NCBI GenBank assembly: GCA_016291275.1
Contig: JAEEWY010000008.1
Span: forward strand, 1-18,964
Direction of reading: 5' to 3'
Origin: Methanobrevibacter sp.
Lineage (GTDB): Archaea > Methanobacteriota > Methanobacteria > Methanobacteriales > Methanobacteriaceae
Length of the DNA stretch: 18,964 nucleotides
The position numbers were made by a program, and so were the translations under genes. Shown one piece after another: positions 6,669 to 15,698 of the stretch (within the stretch, counting starts at the first letter, position 1; each line of letters opens with the position of its first letter). Under the pieces are notes generated by a model that was given only the letters and a program-made list of their open reading frames with translations, was not told the origin of the DNA and ran no database searches.

Positions 6669-6704
6669 TTAAATTTAATTAATTATTAATTTGTTAATTC
6701 TTGT

Positions 6705-6777
<73 letters not shown>

Positions 6778-6923
6778 CTTCTAATTTTTTCTTTTTTTTT
6801 ATCATTGGTTAATATTTTCTAAAATAAGTGTATGATTGTTAAATAAATAAAATAAGATTAAAAATTTTTAAAAAAATGAAATAAAAAAGAATAAAAATAG
6901 AATAAAAAAGAAATTAAAAAGGA
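6778..6923. terminator. Convergent termination region of tRNA-Ala and the 6924-8516 gene
   Basis: On the + strand, T runs at about 6785-6800 would end the tRNA transcript. On the - strand, the A-rich stretch 6856-6919 reads as repeated oligo-T after the stop codon of the secreted protein gene. No coding sequence was seen. Confidence 0.45.
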
Positions 6924-8516
6924 TTAAACCTTTTTAAAATTTAAATTGCAACTTATGCCAATTCTAAATAATAAAACTCCTTTTGCTCCACCTTTCATAG
7001 CTGCTTTTGCATCTTTGAGAAGAGCTGCATGGGATAATTTTTTAGCATTCTTATCAGAATGATATGATTGCAAACCAACCCAAATTTGAGCTCCATTTGA
7101 TTGGCTAACGAATTTTTTTGTTACAGAAGTGAGCCATGTCCTTTTTTTCTTGTAATTGCCTTTATATTCCATTGGTGTCAACACATCAGCGTATTTGCTC
7201 ATTGTTGAAACATCTTGACCAAATGAACGGGTCATCGCACTTGGTTCAGGCATTATGGCAGCTGAAACAATACAATTCTGTTTAACTTTACGGACTTCAG
7301 TTGAAGCTTTTTTCATGAAGTAGTTTATTGCACGATTAGGGTCTTTATATAAATGTGCAGTACCTCCGAAACGGACATAATCAAAGTGAATGCCGTCCAC
7401 TCCTTTAATCTTTGCATAGCTCTTAGCTTCTCTAATCCTTTTATTTAAGAATGAATACTTGATTTTGTTATTTTTATCGATAGGTCTAACCCATTTTCCA
7501 CCTCTATAACAGACTTGCATCCATAAATGGACTTTAATTCCATGTTTATGTGCTTTTTTGATAAAGGAAGCAACACCTGATCTTCCATATGTTGCTATTG
7601 CATGAACATGAAGGAAAATGTGTTTGGTGCCTCTTTTTGCAAGGCTTTTAAGATTCACTTTTTTCATATGGTTGGACCATAGCCAATATCCGTCCCCTTT
7701 AGTCATTTTAGGTTTGACTTTTATTTTAAAGGAACCGTTTGAAGCTAAATAAGGTGAGCTGCTTTTAACTGAATATTTGATTTCATGCAATCCTTTCTTA
7801 AGACTTAAGTAGATTTTAGCGTTACCGTACTTGTTAGTTATAGCAGTATAGGTTTTTCCTGCAACCTTGAATGTTACTTTCTGATTTTTTAAGGTATTGT
7901 TTTTAGCATCAAGCAATTTTACATAAAATAAGCTTTTTAAGCCTTGACGATAATTGATGTATTTATCTCCAATTCTTAATTTGGTTTTAATTGCAGATGC
8001 GATGGTCACTTTACATGTTTCAGTTGCATTGCTTGTTAAATCATCACCTAAATAAGTTATTTCAGCATAATAAGTTCCCTTATTCAATTTGACATTCAAC
8101 TTGACTTCACCATTTGCATCAGTGGTTTTATTATAAATGACACCATTTAATTCAATTTGAAGCTGTTTTGAAGATAATGCAGTATTATTTGCTGTTAATT
8201 TGATGCTTATTGTAGTTGTGAATGACTCATATCCTTTAACATCAGAAGCGGTTATTGTGGAATTTGCCTTTTCTTCTATAAGCTCATCTTCCTCATCATT
8301 TTCGTTATCTGTTGTGTCTTCAGGAAGTGCATCAGTAGGATTTTCAGCAATTATCTCTTCGCTGCTTTCTTGGTTGACTTGATCTTCAATTTGAATCTCC
8401 TGCAATCCATCAACTGCATTTTCATCAGCAACTGCCATTAGATTATCATCTGCTGAAACTGCAGAAATAGATAGAATTAATAAAGTGAAAATCATTAATA
8501 AAAATATTTTTTTCAT
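6924..8516 (-). CDS. Secreted Ig-like protein with TIM-barrel glycoside-hydrolase-like domain
   Basis: A 530-residue exported protein. Residues 1-22 form a signal peptide (MKKIFLLMIF..., cleavage after SAVSA). Residues about 23-85 are a very acidic, probably flexible linker. Two Ig-like repeats follow (about 86-175 and 176-267), each with a GxxYxxxTxxxGxxK-type core. Residues about 270-530 resemble the TIM-barrel glycoside-hydrolase-like families related to GHL10/DUF4015: GVDGIHFDYVRFG (Asp379), Glu424 in IMPEP and Glu450 in TPMEYKG are candidate acidic active-site residues. There is no C-terminal membrane anchor, so wall attachment is presumably through the Ig-like part. Role by inference: cleavage of pseudomurein or another glycan. 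It is transcribed alone, divergent from gatD. Confidence 0.82.
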   Translation of the reverse strand: MKKIFLLMIFTLLILSISAVSADDNLMAVADENAVDGLQEIQIEDQVNQESSEEIIAENPTDALPEDTTDNENDEEDELIEEKANSTITASDVKGYESFTTTISIKLTANNTALSSKQLQIELNGVIYNKTTDANGEVKLNVKLNKGTYYAEITYLGDDLTSNATETCKVTIASAIKTKLRIGDKYINYRQGLKSLFYVKLLDAKNNTLKNQKVTFKVAGKTYTAITNKYGNAKIYLSLKKGLHEIKYSVKSSSPYLASNGSFKIKVKPKMTKGDGYWLWSNHMKKVNLKSLAKRGTKHIFLHVHAIATYGRSGVASFIKKAHKHGIKVHLWMQVCYRGGKWVRPIDKNNKIKYSFLNKRIREAKSYAKIKGVDGIHFDYVRFGGTAHLYKDPNRAINYFMKKASTEVRKVKQNCIVSAAIMPEPSAMTRSFGQDVSTMSKYADVLTPMEYKGNYKKKRTWLTSVTKKFVSQSNGAQIWVGLQSYHSDKNAKKLSHAALLKDAKAAMKGGAKGVLLFRIGISCNLNFKKV

Positions 8517-8696
8517 AATAAAACCTTTAACTTTTATAATTTTTATATTTAATCAATAGTAATGGAAATTAAATATTAACTAAATATTATATACTTTAAT
8601 AAATATATTTAAATATAATATAGATTTTTAAACGATTTGAAATCTATTTTAATGATACTAATATTATTATAATTCAAAAAGATTAAGAGGAATTAA
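8517..8696. promoter_or_regulatory. Divergent promoter region for the secreted protein gene (-) and gatDE (+)
   Basis: An AT-rich spacer with TATA-like elements on both strands: TTTAAATATAATATA around 8608-8622 is well placed for gatD, and reverse-strand elements at about 8541-8550 and 8582-8598 could serve the leftward gene. GatD has an AGAGG ribosome-binding site at 8686-8690. The exact starts cannot be fixed. Confidence 0.45.
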
Positions 8697-10004
8697 ATGA
8701 CTTATAAAGAAATTTCCAAAGAGTTTTTAGATAAGGCTAATGTTACCATTGGTGATACAATAAAGGTAACAAAGGAAGATATTTCCTATGAGGGAATATT
8801 GCTTGACAGATCTGAAGATGCAAAAGACGCTTATATTGTAATTAAACTTGACAGCGGATATAATGTTGGAGTAAACATTGAATCTGCAACAATTGAACTT
8901 ATTGAAAAGGGAGACAAGCCAAAGATAGGTTTTGAAGGAGATAAAATAGAAAAAGACCCTAACAAACAAAACATCTCCATCATATCCACTGGTGGTACAG
9001 TATCCTCCATTATCGATTACAAGACTGGGGCTGTACACCCTAAATTCACTGCAGAAGACTTACTTAGAGCAAATCCGGAATTATTGGATCTTGCTAATTA
9101 TGATGTTAAAGCATTATATAACATTTTATCTGAAAACATGCAGCCTGAATATTGGGTAAAGGCAGCAGAGTCCATTGCTGATGACATCAATAATGGTGCT
9201 GATGGAATAGTGATTGCTCATGGTACAGACACTATGCATTACACCTCAGCTGCATTGAGCTTTATGATCAAGACACCTGTCCCTATTGTAATTACAGGTG
9301 CACAAAGAAGTTCAGACAGACCTTCAACAGATGCATTCCTTAACATTTACAACTCCTGTGGTGCTGCATTGTCAGACATTGCAGAAGTTACAGTATTGAT
9401 GCACAATACATTGAATGATGGTGACTGTGCACTTCATAAGGGAACTAAAGTGCGCAAGATGCATACAAGCAGAAGAGACACCTTCAGAAGCATTGACTCA
9501 GAGCCAATAGCTCTTTTAAGAGACGGTAAAGTGAAATCAGTCAATCTCCCATATACAAAACGTGGAGAAAATGAATTGGAATTGAATACAGCTATTGAAA
9601 GTAAGGTTGCTTTAATCAAATCATTCCCTGGAATCAAATCTGACATAATTGATTATCACATTGACAAAGGATACAAAGGATTGCTTATAGAAGGAACCGG
9701 TCTTGGACATGTTCCTGATTACATGGTTGATGCTCTTCAAAGAGCTAACGATGAAGGTATCCCAGTTGTAATGACTTCCCAATGCCTATACGGAACAATA
9801 AACATGAATGTTTACAGTACAGGAAGACTATTGCAGGATGCTGGTGTAATTTCCGGTATGGACATGACTCCTGAAACCGCTTATGTAAAATTGGCATGGG
9901 CTTTAGGACAGACTGAAGATGTAAATGAAGTTAAAGACATTATTCAAACCAATGTTGCTGGAGAATTGAATGAAAGTTCTTCACTTAAATATTTCTTGAA
10001 TTAG
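8697..10004 (+). CDS. gatD: Glu-tRNA(Gln) amidotransferase subunit D (asparaginase-like)
   Basis: Amide-donor subunit of the archaeal GatDE complex, which converts Glu-tRNA(Gln) to Gln-tRNA(Gln). GatD releases ammonia from glutamine or asparagine. Residues about 1-85 are the GatD N-terminal domain; the asparaginase-like part starts near residue 92. The catalytic set is intact: Thr101 (STGGT), Thr177 and Asp178 (HGTDT) and Lys254 (KVRK). The length of 435 equals that of the Methanothermobacter protein. The gatE start follows after 11 bp and its GGAGG site overlaps the gatD stop codon, so the two are translationally coupled and made in balance. The presence of GatDE implies that this organism relies on transamidation for Gln-tRNA. 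Confidence 0.96.
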   Translation: MTYKEISKEFLDKANVTIGDTIKVTKEDISYEGILLDRSEDAKDAYIVIKLDSGYNVGVNIESATIELIEKGDKPKIGFEGDKIEKDPNKQNISIISTGGTVSSIIDYKTGAVHPKFTAEDLLRANPELLDLANYDVKALYNILSENMQPEYWVKAAESIADDINNGADGIVIAHGTDTMHYTSAALSFMIKTPVPIVITGAQRSSDRPSTDAFLNIYNSCGAALSDIAEVTVLMHNTLNDGDCALHKGTKVRKMHTSRRDTFRSIDSEPIALLRDGKVKSVNLPYTKRGENELELNTAIESKVALIKSFPGIKSDIIDYHIDKGYKGLLIEGTGLGHVPDYMVDALQRANDEGIPVVMTSQCLYGTINMNVYSTGRLLQDAGVISGMDMTPETAYVKLAWALGQTEDVNEVKDIIQTNVAGELNESSSLKYFLN

Positions 10005-10015
10005 GAGGGTAGAAA

Positions 10016-11953
10016 ATGGCTAAAAACAAATCTAAAAAAGGAAACAAAGGAAACAAAAGCAATAAGTCTGAAACTCCTAAGATTGAAAGAAATTGGGAAG
10101 AGCTTGGACTTATGATGGGTTTAGAAATTCACCAACAATTGAATACAAAGCATAAGCTTTTCTGTCCATGTTCAACTGAACTTATTGATGATGAATTTGA
10201 TGATGGAATCATAAGAAACTTAAGGCCAACACAAAGTGAATTAGGTCAAATAGACAGAGCTGCATTGCAAGAATCCTTAAGGGATATGACCTTTAAGTAT
10301 GAGTCATTCAACAATCACACTTGCCTTGTTGAAACTGATGATGAACCTCCTCATGCATTGAATAGGGAAGCATTGGACATTTGTATTACAATAGCTTCAC
10401 TTTTAAACATGAAAATGGTGGATGAATTCCATACAATGAGAAAACAAGTCATTGACGGTAGTAACACCGGTGGTTTCCAAAGAACCGGTCTTGCAGCAAC
10501 TGATGGTTACTTAGACACTCCATATGGTAGAGTAGCTATTGAATCATTAGGGCTTGAAGAGGATGCAGCAAGAAGAATAGATTCAGATGATGAATTTACA
10601 GAATTCCGTCTTGACAGGTTAGGAATTCCTCTTGCAGAAATCACTACAGACCCTTCCATGCACCATCCAGAGCAAATCAAGGAAGTTGCTTATATGATTG
10701 GTCAGGTATTGAGAAGCACTAATGTAAAAAGAGGAATCGGTACAATCCGTCAGGATGTAAACATATCCATTACAAGAGGTGCAAGAGTTGAAATCAAAGG
10801 TGTACAAGACCTTGATCTAATGCCTGAAATTGTAGAAAGAGAGGTTCAAAGACAATTGGCTCTTGCTGACATTAAAGATGAACTCATTAAAAGAAATGCA
10901 AGTGTTGAAGATACCATTTATGACCTTGATGAAGTATTTAAAGACACTTCCTCTAAGATTTTATCATCTGCAGCAAGCATCAAAGGTATTATCTTAAGAG
11001 GATTTGATGGTCTTATAGGTAAAGAGATTCAACCTGGAAGAAGATTCGGTACTGAATTGTCCAGTTATGCTAAAAAGATGGGAGTATCAGGACTTTTCCA
11101 CACAGATGAATTGCCTGCATACGGTATTCAGGAAGATGAAGTCAATGCTATGAAAGAGTTCTTGAAAATAGGTCCTCAAGATGCAATCATCATTGTAGCT
11201 CATGATGAGGATGTTGCTGTAAATGCATTGAATGAGGTCATAAGAAGAGCAAACATGGCATTTGATGGTGTGGTTGAAGAAACCAGAAAGGCATTGGATG
11301 ATGGAAATACCGAATACATGAGACCACTTCCAACTGCAAACAGAATGTATCTTGAAACTGACATTCCATTGTTCCAAATCACTGATGATATGGTTGAACC
11401 TATTAAGAACAACCTTCCGGAACTTCCTGATGAGAAGAAGGAAAGAATCAAGAAAGAGTACAAGCTAAGTGAAGATTTAGCTAGCCAAATCGTTAGAAGA
11501 TTGCTTGGAGACACTTTTGAATCATTATTAAGCAAGGTTAAAGTGGATCCAACAACTGTTGCTTCTGTCCTTGTTTCAGATTTAAGAGACCTAAGAAGGG
11601 AAGGAATAGATGTTTCAATCTTTGATGAGGATAAATTGGTTGAAGTCTTCTCACTTCTTGAAGAAGGAAAAATATCTAAGGATGCTATTAAGGACTTGAT
11701 GGTTGCAGTTAGCAAAAAGCCAGATGCTGATGTGGCTGAAATTGCAGAAGAAGCTAATTTAACTCTTTTAAGTGAAGATGCAGTTAGAGACATTATCCAT
11801 GAGATTGCTACCCAAAACGAATCCATGATCAAGGAACGTCAAATGGGTGCTATGGGTCCTTTAATGGGAATGAGCATGAAAAAGCTTAAAGGAAAAGCAG
11901 ATGGTAGTTTAGTGAATAAGATTGTAAGAGAAGAGATTCAAAATCTTTTATAG
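10016..11953 (+). CDS. gatE: Glu-tRNA(Gln) amidotransferase subunit E
   Basis: tRNA-binding and kinase/transamidase subunit of GatDE, which phosphorylates the glutamyl group and amidates it with ammonia from GatD. The GatB/GatE signature GLEIHQQLNTKHKLFCPCST begins at residue 35. The insertion domain specific to GatE (aspartyl-tRNA synthetase-like) lies in the middle, and YLETDIPLF closes the catalytic core. The last ~150 residues form the helical YqeY-like tail that contacts the tRNA. At 645 residues it is slightly long because of a Lys/Asn/Gly/Ser-rich N-terminal tail (about residues 2-20) that is probably disordered and may bind RNA. The start at ATG 10016 is supported by the GGAGG at 10004-10008. 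Confidence 0.96.
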   Translation: MAKNKSKKGNKGNKSNKSETPKIERNWEELGLMMGLEIHQQLNTKHKLFCPCSTELIDDEFDDGIIRNLRPTQSELGQIDRAALQESLRDMTFKYESFNNHTCLVETDDEPPHALNREALDICITIASLLNMKMVDEFHTMRKQVIDGSNTGGFQRTGLAATDGYLDTPYGRVAIESLGLEEDAARRIDSDDEFTEFRLDRLGIPLAEITTDPSMHHPEQIKEVAYMIGQVLRSTNVKRGIGTIRQDVNISITRGARVEIKGVQDLDLMPEIVEREVQRQLALADIKDELIKRNASVEDTIYDLDEVFKDTSSKILSSAASIKGIILRGFDGLIGKEIQPGRRFGTELSSYAKKMGVSGLFHTDELPAYGIQEDEVNAMKEFLKIGPQDAIIIVAHDEDVAVNALNEVIRRANMAFDGVVEETRKALDDGNTEYMRPLPTANRMYLETDIPLFQITDDMVEPIKNNLPELPDEKKERIKKEYKLSEDLASQIVRRLLGDTFESLLSKVKVDPTTVASVLVSDLRDLRREGIDVSIFDEDKLVEVFSLLEEGKISKDAIKDLMVAVSKKPDADVAEIAEEANLTLLSEDAVRDIIHEIATQNESMIKERQMGAMGPLMGMSMKKLKGKADGSLVNKIVREEIQNLL

Positions 11954-12033
11954 ATTTTGATATCTTATTTTTTTGATAAATAACTAATCAATTTTAAAAA
12001 AGTTTAAATCAATACTGTTTAAAGGTGCTTAAT

Positions 12034-12972
12034 ATGGAGAATTATGACATAATAATCATTGGAGCAGGTCCTGCTGGATTAACTGCAGGAATGTATGCTG
12101 GCAGACAAAACTCAAAAACTTTAGTCATTGACAAGGGAATGGCTGGAGGATTAGGTTTGGAAGTGCCTATGATGCAGAATTATCCTGGATTTGACTTGAT
12201 TGCTGGAATGGAACTCATTCAAAAGATGAAGGCACAAAGTGAGAATTATTGTGAAATCTTGGAAAACACTGTAATCGAATCAATTGAAAAAACAGAAGGT
12301 GGCTTTAATCTAAAGACTAAAAATTCTCCTTTATTGATGACATCTGATGATGCAGGTGAAAATGAATTCTTCACTAAATCAATCATTTTTGCTACCGGAT
12401 CAAGCCACAGACATTTGAATGTTCCTGGTGAGGAAGAGTTTTTAGGCCGTGGAGTGGCATACTGTGCAACCTGTGATGGAATGTTTTTCATTGGAAGAGA
12501 TGTTCTTATGGTAGGTGGAGGAAACAGTGCTGCTCAAGAGGCATTATACCTTAATAATCTCGGATGCAATGTAAAATTGGTTCACAGAAGAGATGAGTTA
12601 AGATGTGAGCACCACCTTCAAAATGCTTTAAAGGAAAATGGAATTGAAGTCCTTTGGAACTCAACCATTGAAGAGATTAAAGGTGATATGGCTGTTGAAT
12701 CAGTTACCCTTTTAAGAGATGGCAAAAAAGAGGACTATAAAACAGATGCTGTGTTTGTAGCTATTGGTGATGATCCTTCCAATGAATTGGCTAAGGAATT
12801 GGGAGTAAATCTTGATGATGGCGGTTATATCATAACTGATAAGAATCAGGCCACTAATGTAGAAGGAGTTTATTCCGCTGGAGATATTACTGGTGGTGTA
12901 AAACAATGGATTGTGGCTTGTGGAGAAGGTGCAGTAGCTGCTATTTCTGCTTATAATTATTTAAATCTTTAA
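12034..12972 (+). CDS. trxB: Thioredoxin reductase (flavoprotein)
   Basis: FAD-dependent pyridine-nucleotide disulfide oxidoreductase that reduces thioredoxin-like proteins. In the 312-residue form from ATG 12034 it shows an FAD-binding GAGPAG (10-15), redox-active Cys144-Ala-Thr-Cys147, a second nucleotide-binding GGGNSA (161-166) and HRRDELR (184-190), a pattern usually linked to NADPH rather than NADH; use of F420H2 as in some methanogen relatives cannot be excluded. The C-terminal GVYSAGDITGG binds FAD. A GTG at 12025 extends the frame by three codons, but AAGGTG (12022-12027) is a ribosome-binding site well spaced for ATG 12034, so that start is preferred. It stands alone, 80 bp after gatE and convergent with the next gene. 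Confidence 0.93.
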   Translation: MENYDIIIIGAGPAGLTAGMYAGRQNSKTLVIDKGMAGGLGLEVPMMQNYPGFDLIAGMELIQKMKAQSENYCEILENTVIESIEKTEGGFNLKTKNSPLLMTSDDAGENEFFTKSIIFATGSSHRHLNVPGEEEFLGRGVAYCATCDGMFFIGRDVLMVGGGNSAAQEALYLNNLGCNVKLVHRRDELRCEHHLQNALKENGIEVLWNSTIEEIKGDMAVESVTLLRDGKKEDYKTDAVFVAIGDDPSNELAKELGVNLDDGGYIITDKNQATNVEGVYSAGDITGGVKQWIVACGEGAVAAISAYNYLNL

Positions 12973-13154
12973 TAATTCTTTTTTTATTTTTTTAATTTTT
13001 TTATCTCATTTCTTAATTTTATTTTTTAATTTTATTTCTTAATTTAATTTTTTATTTTTATTTTTATATATTACATTTTTTAAAATTCTTTTTATTCGTA
13101 TTTTAACGAATTATTAATTTTATCCAAAAAAAATAAAATAAGATATTTAATTAT
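12973..13154. terminator. Convergent T-rich region between trxB and the 13155-14588 gene
   Basis: Repeated T runs on the + strand (12979-13075) follow the trxB stop, and A-rich sequence at 13125-13140 reads as oligo-T for the leftward gene. No coding sequence or strong hairpin was seen. Confidence 0.45.
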
Positions 13155-14588
13155 TTAATCAAATACCTTATCTATTGCTTGAATCAATATTTTTGCTCTT
13201 TTATCAGTTTGAGATTTTTTCTCATAGCTCCAAGTCTCAAATACAAATGTAGGTGTTCCAGCCTTAATCAATGGCAAGTGAATGTAAGGAGGACTTGTTT
13301 GAGATGGAGGAGACCAATATAACATCTTAGAGTTTTTCTCAATAGATTTAATTATTTTAATGGTCTTTTTAGCCAATTTCATTGAAGGAGCATGTTGATT
13401 CTTTGGAACATGTATAAAGTAAGTTTGCTTATAGGTTATTCCGGAAGTGGAATGAATGTCAGCCACCAAATCAAAGTTTTGCTTTTTAGCATGAGGAACT
13501 ATATAGTTCTTAGCAAGCTTTTGACCTCTCATTCTTAAGGTGGAATAAGATCCTTTCTTATTGGTCAAGACGATTCTATAAACATAATACTTATAATTCA
13601 TTACCACCTTATTTTTTATGATTTTATAAAGTGAATCGTGAATTTGATGTTCCATTGAATGCAATCCAACAACATAAGCTATTTTTACTTTAGAGCTTCT
13701 GTTTCCAATAGCTCCAATGAAGTATACCTTTCCATAGCTGGTTTTTCCTATAAGCTTGCTTGTGAGCACATTGACTTTAGTGCTTTTGCTTACAGGCATG
13801 TAATTGCCTTTTCCAGCATACTTGATGGTAACGCTATAAATGTTTGATTTCAAGCTGATTTTCAATTTAGCTAAACCGTTCTTTTTGGTTATTCTTGTAT
13901 AGGTTTTCCCATTGATAGTTATTTTAAGGGTTTGATTAGCTATTGCCTTTCCATCAGTTGTTTTTAAGTAAACATTCAAGCAATTGCCTTTAAAGATACC
14001 ATATTGAGCAATTGTCATTTTAGTATAGATTGGCTTTGCAATAACTCTTAAATTCAAAGTTTTTGATGAAGATGCGTATTTGTCATCTCCTTCAAAATTC
14101 AATGTAACGGGATATGTTTTAGCCCCATTTGTTATATTGAATTTAGCTATTCCCTTGCTGTTGGTTATTGCAGAAAGGGTCTTGCCGTTTATTGTAAGAG
14201 TTACTTTCTGGTTTGCAATTGCATTTTTAGAACTGTCTTTTAAATAAACATTTAAATAATTGTTCTTTATGACATAATCTACAGAGCTTAAAGTAGTTTT
14301 TTCCAATATAACTTCTTGAGGTTCATCCACTATTGGGTCAGTTGAATCCGTAGTGTCTGTTGTTGGATTTGTAGTGTCTCCTTGAACCTCTGTATCCTCA
14401 GGGTTTGTCTCTGTAGAGCATCCGGAATCATCAGTGAGAACTTCATTCACTCCAGAGTCATCACTTAAAATTTGATTTGAAAAAGCATCAGCGCTTTGAT
14501 CTATTTCGCTTGCAGATATGATGCCTATGTTAATTATAAATAGAAAAATCAAGATAGTGCAAAAGTATCTGAACATTTTTTTATTCAT
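13155..14588 (-). CDS. Secreted Ig-like protein with C-terminal M14-like zinc peptidase domain
   Basis: A 477-residue exported protein. Residues about 1-27 are a signal peptide; about 28-95 are an acidic Thr/Asp-rich linker. Two Ig-like repeats (about 96-185 and 186-276) share the GKTxxxITxxxGxAK core with the protein at 6924-8516. The C-terminal ~200 residues carry the zinc-ligand pattern of the M14 carboxypeptidase/AspA-AstE superfamily: His310-x-x-Glu313 (GLHSMEH), His379 (ADIHST) and a catalytic-type Glu451 (FVFETWS). Inference: an extracellular wall-peptide hydrolase, perhaps acting on pseudomurein cross-bridges. A strong GGAGG site (14595-14599) precedes the ATG; the bases just upstream (CUCC in RNA) could pair with it weakly. 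No C-terminal anchor is visible. Confidence 0.83.
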   Translation of the reverse strand: MNKKMFRYFCTILIFLFIINIGIISASEIDQSADAFSNQILSDDSGVNEVLTDDSGCSTETNPEDTEVQGDTTNPTTDTTDSTDPIVDEPQEVILEKTTLSSVDYVIKNNYLNVYLKDSSKNAIANQKVTLTINGKTLSAITNSKGIAKFNITNGAKTYPVTLNFEGDDKYASSSKTLNLRVIAKPIYTKMTIAQYGIFKGNCLNVYLKTTDGKAIANQTLKITINGKTYTRITKKNGLAKLKISLKSNIYSVTIKYAGKGNYMPVSKSTKVNVLTSKLIGKTSYGKVYFIGAIGNRSSKVKIAYVVGLHSMEHQIHDSLYKIIKNKVVMNYKYYVYRIVLTNKKGSYSTLRMRGQKLAKNYIVPHAKKQNFDLVADIHSTSGITYKQTYFIHVPKNQHAPSMKLAKKTIKIIKSIEKNSKMLYWSPPSQTSPPYIHLPLIKAGTPTFVFETWSYEKKSQTDKRAKILIQAIDKVFD

Positions 14589-14720
14589 TAAATACCTCCT
14601 TTTGGGAGTTTAAATAATTCTAATAAGTCTGATTTTAATTAACCTAATTTAAAAATAATCATTAATCAAAAAAATAAGAAAATGAAAAAAGAAAATGAAA
14701 TAACTAAAGATATTCTAAAG

Positions 14721-14867
14721 TTAATATTCTTTTTCAGTAATAAATACATATAATACATAAGCTATTGCCAATACAACAAAGATAGGTAATAACCATGCAA
14801 ACACTTTAATTAAAGCTGCTACTACAACAATAATTATTAAATAGGTTATTAATTCATCGATTTTCAT
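14721..14867 (-). CDS. 48-residue membrane protein of unknown function
   Basis: A short reading frame on the reverse strand, from ATG at 14867-14865 to TAA at 14723-14721. After a polar start (MKIDE) it has two hydrophobic stretches, about residues 6-20 and 22-43, split by Lys21 and kinked by Pro28, then a charged tail (TEKEY). It would form one long or two short membrane helices. Codon use is ordinary for the window and the frame is free of stops in an AT-rich area, which favours a real gene. The ribosome-binding site is weak. It lies alone between the secreted peptidase gene and guaAA, divergent from guaAA. No family was recognised. Confidence 0.62.
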   Translation of the reverse strand: MKIDELITYLIIIVVVAALIKVFAWLLPIFVVLAIAYVLYVFITEKEY

Positions 14868-15066
14868 AGTTCTTATTTATCTTTTAATAGTATTTAAATT
14901 TATTTAAGTTGTTTAATTTAAGTTTAAAAAAATAAAAAATTTATATATTATATTAAATATATATAAAATTAATATAATATTATAGATTATATGAGCATTT
15001 AATTTTTGGCTTTAAATGTAATATTATACTAGGAATTTATTCGTAAAAATGATTTTGAGAGATTAT
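14868..15066. promoter_or_regulatory. Divergent promoter region before guaAA
   Basis: TTTATATA at 14940-14947 is an exact box A on the + strand, giving a predicted start near 14970 and a guaAA leader of about 95 bases. A second TATA-like TAATATTATACT lies at 15020-15031. The stretch is otherwise AT-rich, and a tiny frame (ATG AGC ATT TAA) in the leader is probably chance. No known riboswitch was recognised. Confidence 0.5.
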
Positions 15067-15636
15067 ATGACAATTTTAGTTATTAATAACAAGGGACAAT
15101 ACAACCACAGGATCCAAAGAAGCTTACAGTATCTTAAGATTCCTTCTCAATTGGTTAGCAATCAACTATCCATTGAAGAGATTGAAGCAAAAGAGCCTAT
15201 CGGCTTGATTTTAGGTGGAGGTCCTTCAATTGATGATGTTGGAAATGCTCCAGAATTCATCAAGCACTTTGATATTCCTATTCTTGGCATTTGTTTAGGT
15301 CATCAGTTAATAGCTAAAACCTTTGGTGGTGAAGTTTCCACTTCAGACACTGAAAGTTATGCTCAAGTAAAAATTAATCTTTTAGATACTTCCAGTCTTT
15401 TTAAAGGCCTTGAATCTCCTCTTGACGTTTGGAGCTCTCATAAAGATGAAGTTCACACTCTTCCTGAAGAATTTGACATTATTGCAAGTTCCTCCCTTTG
15501 TGATATAGAAGCTATGAAACATAAGGAAAAAGAGATTTATGGAATTCAATTCCATCCAGAGGTTCATCATACTCCTAAAGGAGAATTCATCTTTAAGAAT
15601 TTTTATGAAATTTGTCAGAATTATAAAAATGGGTAA
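15067..15636 (+). CDS. guaAA: GMP synthase, glutamine amidotransferase subunit A
   Basis: Class I glutaminase subunit that supplies ammonia to GuaAB for converting XMP to GMP. In the 189-residue form from ATG 15067 the catalytic triad is Cys76 (GICLGHQ), His163 and Glu165 (FHPEVHH), positions that agree with archaeal GuaAA. GGGPS at 50-54 is the oxyanion-side glycine segment. An upstream in-frame ATG (15049) would add six residues, but archaeal homologues normally begin with the (M)xILVINN strand, and GAGA at 15057-15060 can serve as a weak ribosome-binding site for ATG 15067. Bacteria fuse this domain to the synthetase; here it is separate, with an 80-residue gene between the two halves. Confidence 0.94.
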   Translation: MTILVINNKGQYNHRIQRSLQYLKIPSQLVSNQLSIEEIEAKEPIGLILGGGPSIDDVGNAPEFIKHFDIPILGICLGHQLIAKTFGGEVSTSDTESYAQVKINLLDTSSLFKGLESPLDVWSSHKDEVHTLPEEFDIIASSSLCDIEAMKHKEKEIYGIQFHPEVHHTPKGEFIFKNFYEICQNYKNG

Positions 15637-15698
15637 ATTAAAAAGAAAAAGAGTTTTTATATTTATTTTTTATTTTAATTAAAAAAAGGGTTGATAAA

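Noticed and set aside
11200..11832. 210-residue open frame antisense to gatE
   Set aside because: It lies fully inside gatE, is Ser/Leu-rich as expected from the reverse complement of coding DNA, and has no recognisable domain.
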